From positions 806,001 to 870,000 of the forward strand of contig LSRY02000029.1 in the NCBI GenBank assembly GCA_001643675.2: DNA of 64,000 nt, written 5' to 3'. Shown piece after piece: positions 13,752 through 23,977 of the stretch. The DNA comes from Monocercomonoides exilis (lineage: Eukaryota; Preaxostyla; Oxymonadida; Polymastigidae). A program made the position numbers and the translations under genes. Each line of letters opens with the position of its first letter. Position 1 is the stretch's first letter. The notes below the pieces were generated by a model, which made no database searches, had not been told where the DNA came from, and saw only the letters and a program-made list of their open reading frames with translations.

Positions 13752-14745
13752 CTTCTTTTTCTTTTCCATCTTTTCCATCTTTTTCATCTTTTTCATTATT
13801 TTCTCTCTCCTTCTTTATTTTTTGACTTTTTTTTTTTCTATTTCTCATTCAAAGAACCTCTTCTCTTTTCTTTTCACACCTTCTCTTCTTTTCTTTTCTC
13901 TTCACTTATTCATTCCTCTCCTCTTTTTCAATTCAACCTTTTCACTTTTTCCTATTTCTCTTCACTTTCTATCCTGCCTTCATTATTAATTATTATTTTT
14001 TCTTTAATTATTATTCCACACCTTCCCTTCTATTACCCATCTCAAATCAAATTCTTAATGAGAAATATACAAGATGAATGAAAACAAAATGTTAAGAATA
14101 CAAAATGAGAGAGAGAAAGAAAATGAGGGAGAAAGAGAAAAGAGAGTGCAAATGGATAGATGAATAAAGTGAATGAATGAATAAAAAAAGGAAAATAAGA
14201 AATCATGCAACACACATTGAAATGGAATAGAATTGAAATTACAATGATGTGAAGCGATTTCAAAAGTGAAAGTGAAAGAGAGAAAGATAACAGTTCATGA
14301 ACGATTGAATGAATGTGGAATTGAATGTTGAATTGAATGGTAGAAAGAATGATGAATTATTGATTGAATTGATAAAATGAATAATTGAGTGAATGATTGA
14401 AGGAGTGAATGAATGAATGAAATTTGAAAGTGAGAGAGGGGGAGAGAATAGGGGAATAAGGGAAGGAAGAAAAGAAAAGAAAAAAGAAAGAGCGTAGTGG
14501 TTAATAAAAAAGGAGAATGAAAAAGAAAGGGTGAAAGAAAGAAAGAAGAAGAAAGTTAAAGTTGAAGAGAAAGAGAAAGAGAAAGAAGAAAAGAAGAAGA
14601 AGATGATGATTGGGAAAGTTATTGTGATGATGAGAAAAGAAATTGAAAAAGAAAGAAAGAAAAGAGAAAATAAGAAAAAGAAAAAGAAGGATAGATGGGG
14701 AAGATGGGGAAGATTATAAAAGGGAAGTTTGAGGAAGTGTGTGTG

Positions 14746-14865
14746 AGCTACGGCCATAGTTGGTCATACGCACCGGATCCCTTCAGACCTCCGAAGTTAA
14801 GCGGCCAACGCTGGGTTAGTACTTGGATGGGTGACCGCCTGGAAAAACCCAGTGCTGTAGCTTTT
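14746..14865 (+). rRNA. 5S ribosomal RNA, array copy 14
   Basis: Consensus copy, five-A variant, T4 tract. Confidence 0.97.
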
Positions 14866-15861
14866 CTTCTTTTTCTTTTCCATCTTTTCCATCTTTTTCA
14901 TCTTTTTCATTATTTTCTCTCTCCTTCTTTATTTTTTGACTTTTTTTTTTTCTATTTCTCATTCAAAGAACCTCTTCTCTTTTCTTTTCACACCTTCTCT
15001 TCTTTTCTTTTCTCTTCACTTATTCATTCCTCTCCTCTTTTTCAATTCAACCTTTTCACTTTTTCCTATTTCTCTTCACTTTCTATCCTGCCTTCATTAT
15101 TAATTATTATTTTTTCTTTAATTATTATTCCACACCTTCCCTTCTATTACCCATCTCAAATCAAATTCTTAATGAGAAATATACAAGATGAATGAAAACA
15201 AAATGTTAAGAATACAAAATGAGAGAGAGAAAGAAAATGAGGGAGAAAGAGAAAAGAGAGTGCAAATGGATAGATGAATAAAGTGAATGAATGAATAAAA
15301 AAAGGAAAATAAGAAATCATGCAACACACATTGAAATGGAATAGAATTGAAATTACAATGATGTGAAGCGATTTCAAAAGTGAAAGTGAAAGAGAGAAAG
15401 ATAACAGTTCATGAACGATTGAATGAATGTGGAATTGAATGTTGAATTGAATGGTAGAAAGAATGATGAATTATTGATTGAATTGATAAAATGAATAATT
15501 GAGTGAATGATTGAAGGAGTGAATGAATGAATGAAATTTGAAAGTGAGAGAGGGGGAGAGAATAGGGGAATAAGGGAAGGAAGAAAAGAAAAGAAAAAAA
15601 GAAAAGAGCGTAGTGGTTAATAAAAAAGGAGAATGAAAAAGAAAGGGTGAAAGAAAGAAAGAAGAAGAAAGTTAAAGTTGAAGAGAAAGAGAAAGAGAAA
15701 GAAGAAAAGAAGAAGAAGATGATGATTGGGAAAGTTATTGTGATGATGAGAAAAGAAATTGAAAAAGAAAGAAAGAAAAGAGAAAATAAGAAAAAGAAAA
15801 AGAAGGATAGATGGGGAAGATGGGGAAGATTATAAAAGGGAAGTTTGAGGAAGTGTGTGTG

Positions 15862-15981
15862 AGCTACGGCCATAGTTGGTCATACGCACCGGATCCCTTC
15901 AGACCTCCGAAGTTAAGCGGCCAACGCTGGGTTAGTACTTGGATGGGTGACCGCCTGGAAAAACCCAGTGCTGTAGCTTTT
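15862..15981 (+). rRNA. 5S ribosomal RNA, array copy 15 (last complete)
   Basis: Consensus copy, five-A variant, T5 tract. Its downstream spacer runs on until the array breaks off near 16850. Confidence 0.97.
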
Positions 15982-16850
15982 TCTTCTTTTTCTTTTCCAT
16001 CTTTTCCATCTTTTTCATCTTTTTCATTATTTTCTCTCTCCTTCTTTATTTTTTGACTTTTTTTTTCTATTTCTCATTCAAAGAACCTCTTCTCTTTTCT
16101 TTTCACACCTTCTCTTCTTTTCTTTTCTCTTCACTTATTCATTCCTCTCCTCTTTTTCAATTCAACCTTTTCACTTTTTCCTATTTCTCTTCACTTTCTA
16201 TCCTGCCTTCATTATTAATTATTATTTTTTCTTTAATTATTATTCCACACCTTCCCTTCTATTACCCATCTCAAATCAAATTCTTAATGAGAAATATACA
16301 AGATGAATGAAAACAAAATGTTAAGAATACAAAATGAGAGAGAGAAAGAAAATGAGGGAGAAAGAGAAAAGAGAGTGCAAATGGATAGATGAATAAAGTG
16401 AATGAATGAATAAAAAAAGGAAAATAAGAAATCATGCAACACACATTGAAATGGAATAGAATTGAAATTACAATGATGTGAAGCGATTTCAAAAGTGAAA
16501 GTGAAAGAGAGAAAGATAACAGTTCATGAACGATTGAATGAATGTGGAATTGAATGTTGAATTGAATGGTAGAAAGAATGATGAATTATTGATTGAATTG
16601 ATAAAATGAATAATTGAGTGAATGATTGAAGGAGTGAATGAATGAATGAAATTTGAAAGTGAGAGAGGGGGAGAGAATAGGGGAATAAGGGAAGGAAGAA
16701 AAGAAAAGAAAAAAGAAAGAGCGTAGTGGTTAATAAAAAAGGAGAATGAAAAAGAAAGGGTGAAAGAAAGAAAGAAGAAGAAAGTTAAAGTTGAAGAGAA
16801 AGAGAAAGAGAAAGAAGAAAAGAAGAAGAAGATGATGATTGGGAAAGATA

Positions 16851-17511
16851 TTTTGGTTGTGAGAAAAGTTATGTTAAACAATGAGATATGTTTAGAGAAA
16901 ATTTTTCAAAATTATTCTTTGAAAAGTTGTTAAGAAGACGATCTTGTCTGGTATTTTGCGCACAATATGTCTTTCATATGAAAAAAAGGTGAAGCAGTGT
17001 TTAATAATTTCTCTGTAAATAACATCAGAAAATGACAAGTACTATCTGAAACTTTGAATTCGATGGCAAATAATTTTTAATGTTGTTGATCAAATCAATT
17101 CATGTTCATGAGAGTGTTTATAATTCTTTTGAATCGATTTTGCAGAAAATAATAAATGTTTTTTTTTTTCGTCCAAAAACCTATTTTTGTTTTACGTTTA
17201 ATAAAAAATAATTTAGAATTGCTTTTGGAGCATGATTGGAAACAGTTATTGAAACAAATCGGAAAAGTAAAAGTTTTTACGTTTATTAAAAAAATAATCA
17301 ACTGAATTGAACGAAAAATTGTTGATGATGAATAATAATTGGCGAGTGTGAAATGAAACAAATCTTTGTATTTCATTTCAACTAATAATCTCATTTTCAA
17401 TGCGATTAATAAGGAAGAAAAGATTCGAAAAAATACTATGATATTCACAAATATATGTTGTATGAAAGAAAAAAAAGCAAAGTTGGTCTGATAGAATTGG
17501 AAATCTCAATT
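16851..17511. other. AT-rich spacer beyond the 5S array
   Basis: Unique AT-rich DNA between the array edge and the 3' end of the 821-aa surface protein gene. A 117-codon minus-strand frame (17095-17448) has a composition typical of AT-rich noncoding DNA and no recognisable domain. I see no supported gene. Confidence 0.6.
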
Positions 17512-19977
17512 CTACTCTTGGTTGCTCATTTCTTGTTCTTTGCTTCCATCTTCGTCTCGCTTGGCCTTCCTTTTCTTGACAACCACAATAACAACAACCA
17601 CAACCACTGCAACAACAACAACAACAACCGGCACGACAATTGCAACAATTGTCCTTCTTTTCTTCTCTTTTTGCTTTCTGTTTTGCTCATCGATTCGATC
17701 TTGTCTCACTTTCACATACTTCTCATACACATCCTCTGATTCTGCTTCTTCGTCTTTTGCTCCCACAATCCACCCAGCTGTTGAATTGTCATAATCATTT
17801 GCAAATTCAAATGCGTCTTCTTGTTTGCAGAATTCATCAAAATCTGGGGCTAGGATGCATATTGATCTTGCTGTGGAATTCGCTGTGTTTGAGCCATCAA
17901 TCTCAAGATTGTTTGCAGAAGGAAGATGAAGATTTGATGCTGCCTTTGGCATTTTGATGGACATTGCTCCTGCTTTCCCTTTTGGTGCTGTGCATGACTT
18001 GAATGTGCATTTGCTTGTCCTTCCAATTTCCACCTTCGACTCTTCCGAACTCAAAGAAATCTCCAAGCCAGCTGATGCTCCATTCTCCGAAGTCGAATCT
18101 TTGATATCCAGTCCCTCAATTGACACTTTCGAAGTTGTCTCTATCCCATCGTTGATGCTAATCGCTGCTCCTCCTTTCACTTTCACTTTGCCAATCTCCA
18201 CTCCGTTCAAAGACACTTCACTGGCTCCAGAGAATGAAAACGGTGATGACAGAAATGAAACTGTATTCTTTTCGTCTGTGCATGTGACAGTTTTCACAGA
18301 AACTTTCCCACCAAGAACGCTCACAAGACTGCCAACAGCAAAATCATCTTCATGGTCATTTGAAGCAATTCCTCCTTTAGGTGATTGTCTTCCAACTCTA
18401 GCAAATCGGATATTGCTGATTGTCAGTGATGTTGACATCTCATTTCCAAAAATTAAATAATCCCATTTTCTCTCTGATGTGGGAATGTTGAATGCCAAAT
18501 ACTTGAATTCCACTTCCTTTTCGCACATGAATAAAGCACTTGAAGCGCTCACATCGCAATCGATCGCCACCTCAACATTTCCATTTCCATCACTGTTCAT
18601 TCCTTCAATCGTAATCCCATTTCCAACGTTTAAAGAAATGGCCTCAGCTTTAATTAAATCAGCATCATTGATTATATCAATGAAGCACTTCTCGCCCTTT
18701 TTCAAGTAGTCATAGGCATCCTTCAAACTGTAGCAAGCTGATTCGATGTTGATTCCATTTCCTTTCCCTCCATTTTTCACGAAGGCTTTTGTCATGTTTT
18801 CTGGCTTTGGAGGAGGGGGGTCAAAATACTTTGATACAAAATCGCATTCGTTTCCATTCAAAAATTCACGGCCAACTACGTTCCACAAATTATCTCTTCT
18901 GTTATAACAATTTGCAAAACTCTTCCTCATTGCATCAGCGATATCTTTGAATAACGAATCATTAGCCATCTCTAAATGCAACCCAATGTTCCTTTTTGAT
19001 TCGCCTTCTCCTGCTGTACATCTGTCAAATAAAAGATTCCGTCCATCTTCAGGCCATCTGAGCTGACTTGCTGATTCAATAGCTGATATTGCAAGAAATA
19101 TTCCTCCAGAACCTTGATTGTAACTGCAACTGCAAGACGAAAAAGTTGTGATACCCCCATCTCCGACAGTGAATGTGGTTTCACCATTGTAGAATTCAAC
19201 TCGCAATGCTCCATACGATTCTCCTTTGCACTCCGAAAATGAGCTCCCATTCAATATGATATCACAACTGTTTTCAGAGTTATCTGAAATATAGATAATG
19301 GAAAGCCAATTTGCCTCAACTTTCTTCAAAGAAATATTCGACAATGTCACTGCACTATCGTTATATATGTAAAACAGTTCATTCTTTAATGTCAGAAAAT
19401 TAGCTTCATCTGCACATTCAACTGACTCCATCGTTAATGATCCTCCAGATGCCTGCACAAGATAAATAAAAACATCACTTTCTCCAGTTTCTGACCTAAT
19501 AAATCGGCAATTTCTAATCAGCAAGCTTGCGCCTTCTCCATATATCAACGAATATCTACATGGGTTTTCATTCTCAAAATTCAGTCTTTCGTGAAAATGA
19601 AATTCCAAATAACAAAACTGCACAGTTTCCTTACACACAAATAGATCACATCCAGGATGAACATCACAGTCTATTGAAACTTCAGTGTTTCCACTTCCAT
19701 CACTTTTCCATCCTTCAATCGTAATTCCGTGTTCTTTGTTAAATATAACTGCTTCGGCTGTCAATGGATCTGTATCATGAACAATTTTAATGTTGCATGC
19801 ACTATCATTTCTCAGCAGATTATATGCATCGTTCAATGATTGCTTTTCCTTTCCTATCTCCAAACCGCTGTAACTTTCGTCCCCACTCTGCTTCACGAAA
19901 ACCGTTGAAGCTTTCGATGGTTCTTCATTTGCACAAATGTTTATAATTATTTGGAAAAGAATTAATCCGAAAAACAT
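17512..19977 (-). CDS. Membrane-anchored surface protein with two tandem repeats (821 aa)
   Basis: Single uninterrupted frame. The N-terminus (about residues 1-16, MFFGLILFQIII) is a signal peptide. The ectodomain is two copies of one module: residues about 23-400 start TVFVKQSG and about 405-770 start KAFVKNGG. Each has SL.DAY, an acidic D/N-D-A segment, the motif GITIEG and a V.IDCDV stretch, followed by strands resembling a right-handed beta-helix (pectin-lyase-like or Pmp-like). A Val-rich transmembrane helix lies near 775-802, followed by a short KKRKAKR tail. Topology is therefore type I, facing outside. It lies next to the wreck of a larger beta-helix receptor on the same strand but, unlike it, is intact and lacks a kinase tail. 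The specific role is unknown; a surface or adhesion function is inference. Confidence 0.85.
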   Translation of the reverse strand: MFFGLILFQIIINICANEEPSKASTVFVKQSGDESYSGLEIGKEKQSLNDAYNLLRNDSACNIKIVHDTDPLTAEAVIFNKEHGITIEGWKSDGSGNTEVSIDCDVHPGCDLFVCKETVQFCYLEFHFHERLNFENENPCRYSLIYGEGASLLIRNCRFIRSETGESDVFIYLVQASGGSLTMESVECADEANFLTLKNELFYIYNDSAVTLSNISLKKVEANWLSIIYISDNSENSCDIILNGSSFSECKGESYGALRVEFYNGETTFTVGDGGITTFSSCSCSYNQGSGGIFLAISAIESASQLRWPEDGRNLLFDRCTAGEGESKRNIGLHLEMANDSLFKDIADAMRKSFANCYNRRDNLWNVVGREFLNGNECDFVSKYFDPPPPKPENMTKAFVKNGGKGNGINIESACYSLKDAYDYLKKGEKCFIDIINDADLIKAEAISLNVGNGITIEGMNSDGNGNVEVAIDCDVSASSALFMCEKEVEFKYLAFNIPTSERKWDYLIFGNEMSTSLTISNIRFARVGRQSPKGGIASNDHEDDFAVGSLVSVLGGKVSVKTVTCTDEKNTVSFLSSPFSFSGASEVSLNGVEIGKVKVKGGAAISINDGIETTSKVSIEGLDIKDSTSENGASAGLEISLSSEESKVEIGRTSKCTFKSCTAPKGKAGAMSIKMPKAASNLHLPSANNLEIDGSNTANSTARSICILAPDFDEFCKQEDAFEFANDYDNSTAGWIVGAKDEEAESEDVYEKYVKVRQDRIDEQNRKQKEKKRRTIVAIVVPVVVVVVAVVVVVVIVVVKKRKAKRDEDGSKEQEMSNQE

Positions 19978-21283
19978 TCTGAAAAGCTCTCTTCAAATAC
20001 ACACAAAGATGATCGAGATTTATATAAAATTTTTATTGATTCCATGAACTTGAAAAAGAAGCTTTACAAAATATTTGACTTTTAAAAAACAATGAATGAA
20101 ACATAAAATATGTGACATAATTGCGCAATTGATTAGATGTTATTATTTCCACAATTTGAATCTTTTGTTGATATTCGAAAAAAATTATTTATTGGAGGTA
20201 ACTATCTTTTCGAAAAAGTTTCCATAGTCAGCCAACAACAGAATGAGATGTCTTTTTGAGAATAAGAATACCCAGACTTTTATATGACATGTTGGGATAA
20301 AGAGCTGACTTTTGCAATTGAACGTCATTCATATTTTGAAAAAATTTTTTTCTTAACACATGCAATGTTCACATCGAAAATAAATTCTGATTTATATAAT
20401 ATTCTTTATTGAATAAAATGATTGTGAGATTTGATTGATTATTTGAGGGAAAATAATCTTGCACATCAAAATGTCAAACAATTGTTATCTCCAATAATTG
20501 TTCAGAAAACAAAAAAAATAATCTTTTATTTTTGTGAATCAGTTTCAAAAAAACTAGCCTTTAAATAAGAGATAATGCGCTCAGACTCAATTCTTTCCAG
20601 AGTTCAATTTTCTGAATGATTTTTCTTTAAAGAATGGATATAATATTAATAAAAAGACTATTTTGTTTTGACATAAAGGCTTTCGAATGAAACACAGTTC
20701 AAAATTGCTCATTGTTTGAATTCAATGTGATCACAGAAAATAAAATAACAAAACAATTGCGGCAAAATGAATAAATTATACTTGTCGAAGTCTCACATAA
20801 TCCCAACAATATCTGTAGTATTAATGCATTCTGCAAAAAGAAAAGATAAAACTGCAGATGCCAAATATAGAAAAAAACAAAAAAATAAGTCTGTCTTAAG
20901 GATATGAACTTTAATTGCATAAGAAATACATACAAAGTGAATAAACAAAAAAACATAAATCCGACATGTGTCAATTGAAATGATTCCACTAATGAAACTA
21001 TCATCATCTCAAATTGTTTCAAACATAACTTTATTTTTTCGAAACTCATAAATTCATGGATTCAAAAGTGAGAAGACAAACAAGTTAAATTATTGAAAAT
21101 AGTCAATGAAAAATTAAAACTATTTTAAACATTTAGAAAATAAAGAATATCCAAAACATATTAATCATCAACTCAACATTCACTTTTCAATCAGTAATGC
21201 TTTTGTAATTAATGAAGAATTCACAGTCGTACAGTGTTTACCGTCTTCTGTTGTCTCCTCCAGGTCATTTGCATCGAGCAACG
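19978..21283. other. AT-rich intergenic region
   Basis: Separates the 5' end of the 821-aa gene from the 3' end of the broken receptor. It has many A/T runs. A 116-codon hydrophobic minus-strand frame (20699-21049) has no family signature and looks fortuitous. It probably holds the promoter of the 821-aa gene, but I cannot point to an element. Confidence 0.5.
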
Positions 21284-21502
21284 TCAATATCGCAGCCCAT
21301 TTCGGGAATGCTGAATAAACTGTCTTTTCAGTTCAATAAGCGTTCTCCGAGCAGATACTTCTCCAGACAGGCACATCTTCACAGCTTCAAAGAATACAGA
21401 TTTTCGGATCGCAGAAGTGTTTGGCTTTTCTCCTTTTGTTATCTTGTCTCCTGTGATTGCTGCCTCATACTCCCCAAACGGTATCTGAATCGTCATGCAC
21501 TC
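21284..21502 (-). pseudogene. Broken receptor, C-terminal kinase remnant
   Basis: In frame after the TAG at 21503-21505: EC.TIQIPFGEYEAAIT, then the terminal kinase helices (MCLSGEVSARRTLIELKR, matching the R.T region of subdomain XI). This continuity shows that the TAG is an internal lesion and not the natural end. Confidence 0.72.
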
Positions 21503-22918
21503 CTACAGCATCATCCCAATTGAGAATGCAACTGATTCCTTTGTTGCCCCTATCTTCTTGTTTATCAACAACTCAGGTGCCCTCCACATCAGACACTCTT
21601 TCATGTTGTCATCCTCATCTTCAAACGCGGATGAGGGCAGAGAGTCTCTGTCATCATCGTCATCACTGGTAGATGTGACAACGGTCGATGATGAGATGGA
21701 TGATGAGTCTGAACTATCATCTGATGAAAAGTCAGAGTGCATCACAATACAGATCACCATGTGTTCGGAGAACAGAACAATGTGAGGGCTCAGATTGGAA
21801 AGAGATTGAAGTCGGTTGTCCATTTCATCAAATGAGTGGAGAGCAAGATTGGCCACCCAGAACAGAATCTGTGCAGCTGTCTGCTCCCTCTTTTGAAGAG
21901 TTCCAATCGCCATTTCCTTTGTCCTGTTCAGCCCATGCAACAGCATGAACAGCGAATCCCTCAGATCCACAATCAATTTCTCATGCGGCGATGAACATGC
22001 CATTGCATCCACAAGATTCGACATCGATGAGGTGGTGGGGCACAGATCCTCCCCTCCAACAAATGTCGAATCTGAATCTGTAGTGTCTGTTGTTGAAGTG
22101 GACGAGATGGAAGGTGATGGAGTTCTCTTTCTTGTCTCTTCTTCCTCAACTTTCTCCAACATCCATTGAGGGATCTTGTCTGAGTCCTTCCCCAAGATGT
22201 ATTCAGTGGAGCCACTCTCACTCAGCAAATGCTCTGATGACTCCGAATGTCCAAAGCTTTTCTCATTCACTCTCTTTTTTATTCTCTCCTCATTCTTTTT
22301 CTCTGCCTCCTTCTCGGCTCTCCTCCACGGCTCCTCGGGCGACATCTCCATTGTCACCATCTCGAACGCCTTCGGATCTTTTCTGATATTATCATTCACA
22401 ATCACCTCCAACTCTTTTGTTCTCCTCTTTTGTTTTCTCCATCGAACAGCCAGAACAACAATAATGATAAGCAGAAACACAACAAATATTACTGTGATTA
22501 AAAGAGCCCAGTACGGATTTGATCCTTTTCCTCTTTCAGTTAGTTTTTCATTTCCGCTTGACTGAGATTCACTTTTGTTCTTCAGAATGAACGATTCAGT
22601 TGATGAAGGTGAATCTCTTTTCCCAAACACAATCCACACACTCACTTCTGTCTCTTCTCTCACTTTCTCCAGTTCCGAAAATGAAACAAACGTGTGAATC
22701 TCGTTCTCTGATACAAACCCTTCTTCTTCAATCCCCTTTCTCACAATCTCCTCTTCATCTCCATTTTTCATGCTCATCTTCACTGACAAATCACATGGCA
22801 GAAGCAGCTTCCCGCGAATGCTCAAGTCCATGCTCCCACTCGCCTGTGTTGTGTTCTTCACTTCTTCCAGAACCGGGATGAAATACGATGATCCTCTTTC
22901 TGAAGCTGTCCCTCCCAA
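21503..22918 (-). pseudogene. Broken receptor, transmembrane and pseudokinase segment
   Basis: Short extracellular stalk, one strong transmembrane helix with a basic stop-transfer (RWRKQKRR), an acidic/Ser-rich intracellular region, then the end of a kinase-like fold. WRAPELL corresponds to the APE motif of subdomain VIII, and SVAFSIGMML to the D.w.G..lWE region. No HRD or DFG motif is visible, so even an intact form would be a pseudokinase. It stops at a TAG that replaces the conserved Trp codon. Confidence 0.72.
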
Positions 22919-22927
22919 TTGGCATCC

Positions 22928-23977
22928 TTAGTCCAATATCCAAAGCGATGAGTAATCTTTCAGTCCATCACCCCCTTTCACACACACAACATTCAACTCC
23001 CCATTCCCTGTGCATATCACATTCCTTCTGGCTGATGGATATCCTTCAATTGATGAATCGTTGTCCTCAAACTTGCTGTTTTCAATCTTCACGCTTCCTC
23101 CGCTCACCCACAGCCCTCCATTTTTACTCTTCATAACAGTTGTCTCCTTCATCTCCACATTGCTGTTTTCAATGTCAATCAACGAGCCGCTCCATTCGCA
23201 TAATTCTTCTCTTCTTTCATTTTCTTTATATATTCTCTCCATTTCTTTTTCTCCATCAAACACACATATCTCAATCCTCACATCCTTGCACCAATTTATC
23301 TGCATCATTCTTCCATGATCCTCTGAGTTCACGCATTTTCCGAATGAGCTGTTCAGCACACTCACCCCTTGCTCAGCATCTTCCATCTCAATCACACACC
23401 CCTCCAACAACACAGTCACATTCTCAACTTTCATCTCTTTCATCACCATCTTTGCTTTTCCTCCAACATTCACAACATCTCCCTCACTTTTGATGTTCAA
23501 AATTCTTGCTTCATCAATTGTTTCATTCGATTCTTCAAGGAATGAAAGCACCGATCTTGTTGAATGAATATCTCTGAATGTTGAATCAAATATCTTCAGC
23601 TCTCCACTTTCCACACTCACAATTGAACTGTTCAACTTCAGTTCATCAGAAGAAGAGAAGAACTCGCATTTTTGGATCTCCATTGACCCGTTCTTCACTT
23701 TCATGAGACAATTGTGAGTTGACTCAAATCCATCTTCAAACTGGAATGAGCATCTCTCCACTGAACATTCATTCACAAACTCCATCACACAATCCTTCTC
23801 AAATGATTTTTCAATCTTAAATTTCAACCTCACAATCGCCTGTGTCTTTTTGAATGAGTTCACAACCAGATCTCCAATCACACATTCCTTAATCACAGCC
23901 CCTTCCCCATCAATTAGAATCGCATTCATCACGCCTTGCTCAATGTGCTCAACCCCACAGTTGATGCTCACACACAC
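22928..23977 (-). pseudogene. Broken receptor, membrane-proximal beta-helix segment
   Basis: A 349-codon frame rich in CVIEMED- and IENS-type strands. It ends SSLWILD at an in-frame TAA (22928-22930), after which the same frame continues GCQLGGTASERG into the stalk. The break is therefore a nonsense substitution rather than a frameshift. Confidence 0.72.

Larger units (their letters stand above)
1..16850 (+). repeat. Tandem 5S rDNA array, about 1.113-kb units
   Basis: Fifteen complete 5S genes recur in direct orientation at 1111-1116 bp spacing. The window opens in mid-unit, so the array continues to the left. Each spacer has a CT-rich block of about 330 bp after the gene, then a GA-rich block of about 650 bp leading into the next gene, rich in TGAATGAA words. 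Units are nearly identical; the differences I found are mainly homopolymer lengths. The sixteenth unit lacks a 5S gene and departs from the consensus near 16850, within the GA-rich block. The many 60-166-residue reading frames here are simple-sequence artefacts and are not annotated. Confidence 0.97.

Noticed and set aside
63-16881. Recurring frames of 62-166 codons (Lys/Glu-rich on plus, Phe/Ser-rich on minus) in each array unit
   Set aside because: They are translations of GA/CT-rich spacer and of the 5S gene itself, repeat with the unit, and change frame with homopolymer length.
17095-17448. 117-codon minus-strand frame
   Set aside because: Composition is that of AT-rich noncoding DNA (Phe/Ile/Lys/Asn) and there is no domain, signal or splice context.
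17954-18460. Long plus-strand frames opposite the surface-protein and receptor genes, including 25316-26047 and 26478-27296
   Set aside because: They are antisense shadows of the Ser/Asn/Gly-rich minus-strand genes, which carry the recognisable domains.
20699-21049. 116-codon hydrophobic minus-strand frame
   Set aside because: Phe/Leu-rich translation of AT-rich DNA, no family resemblance, no neighbouring coding context.
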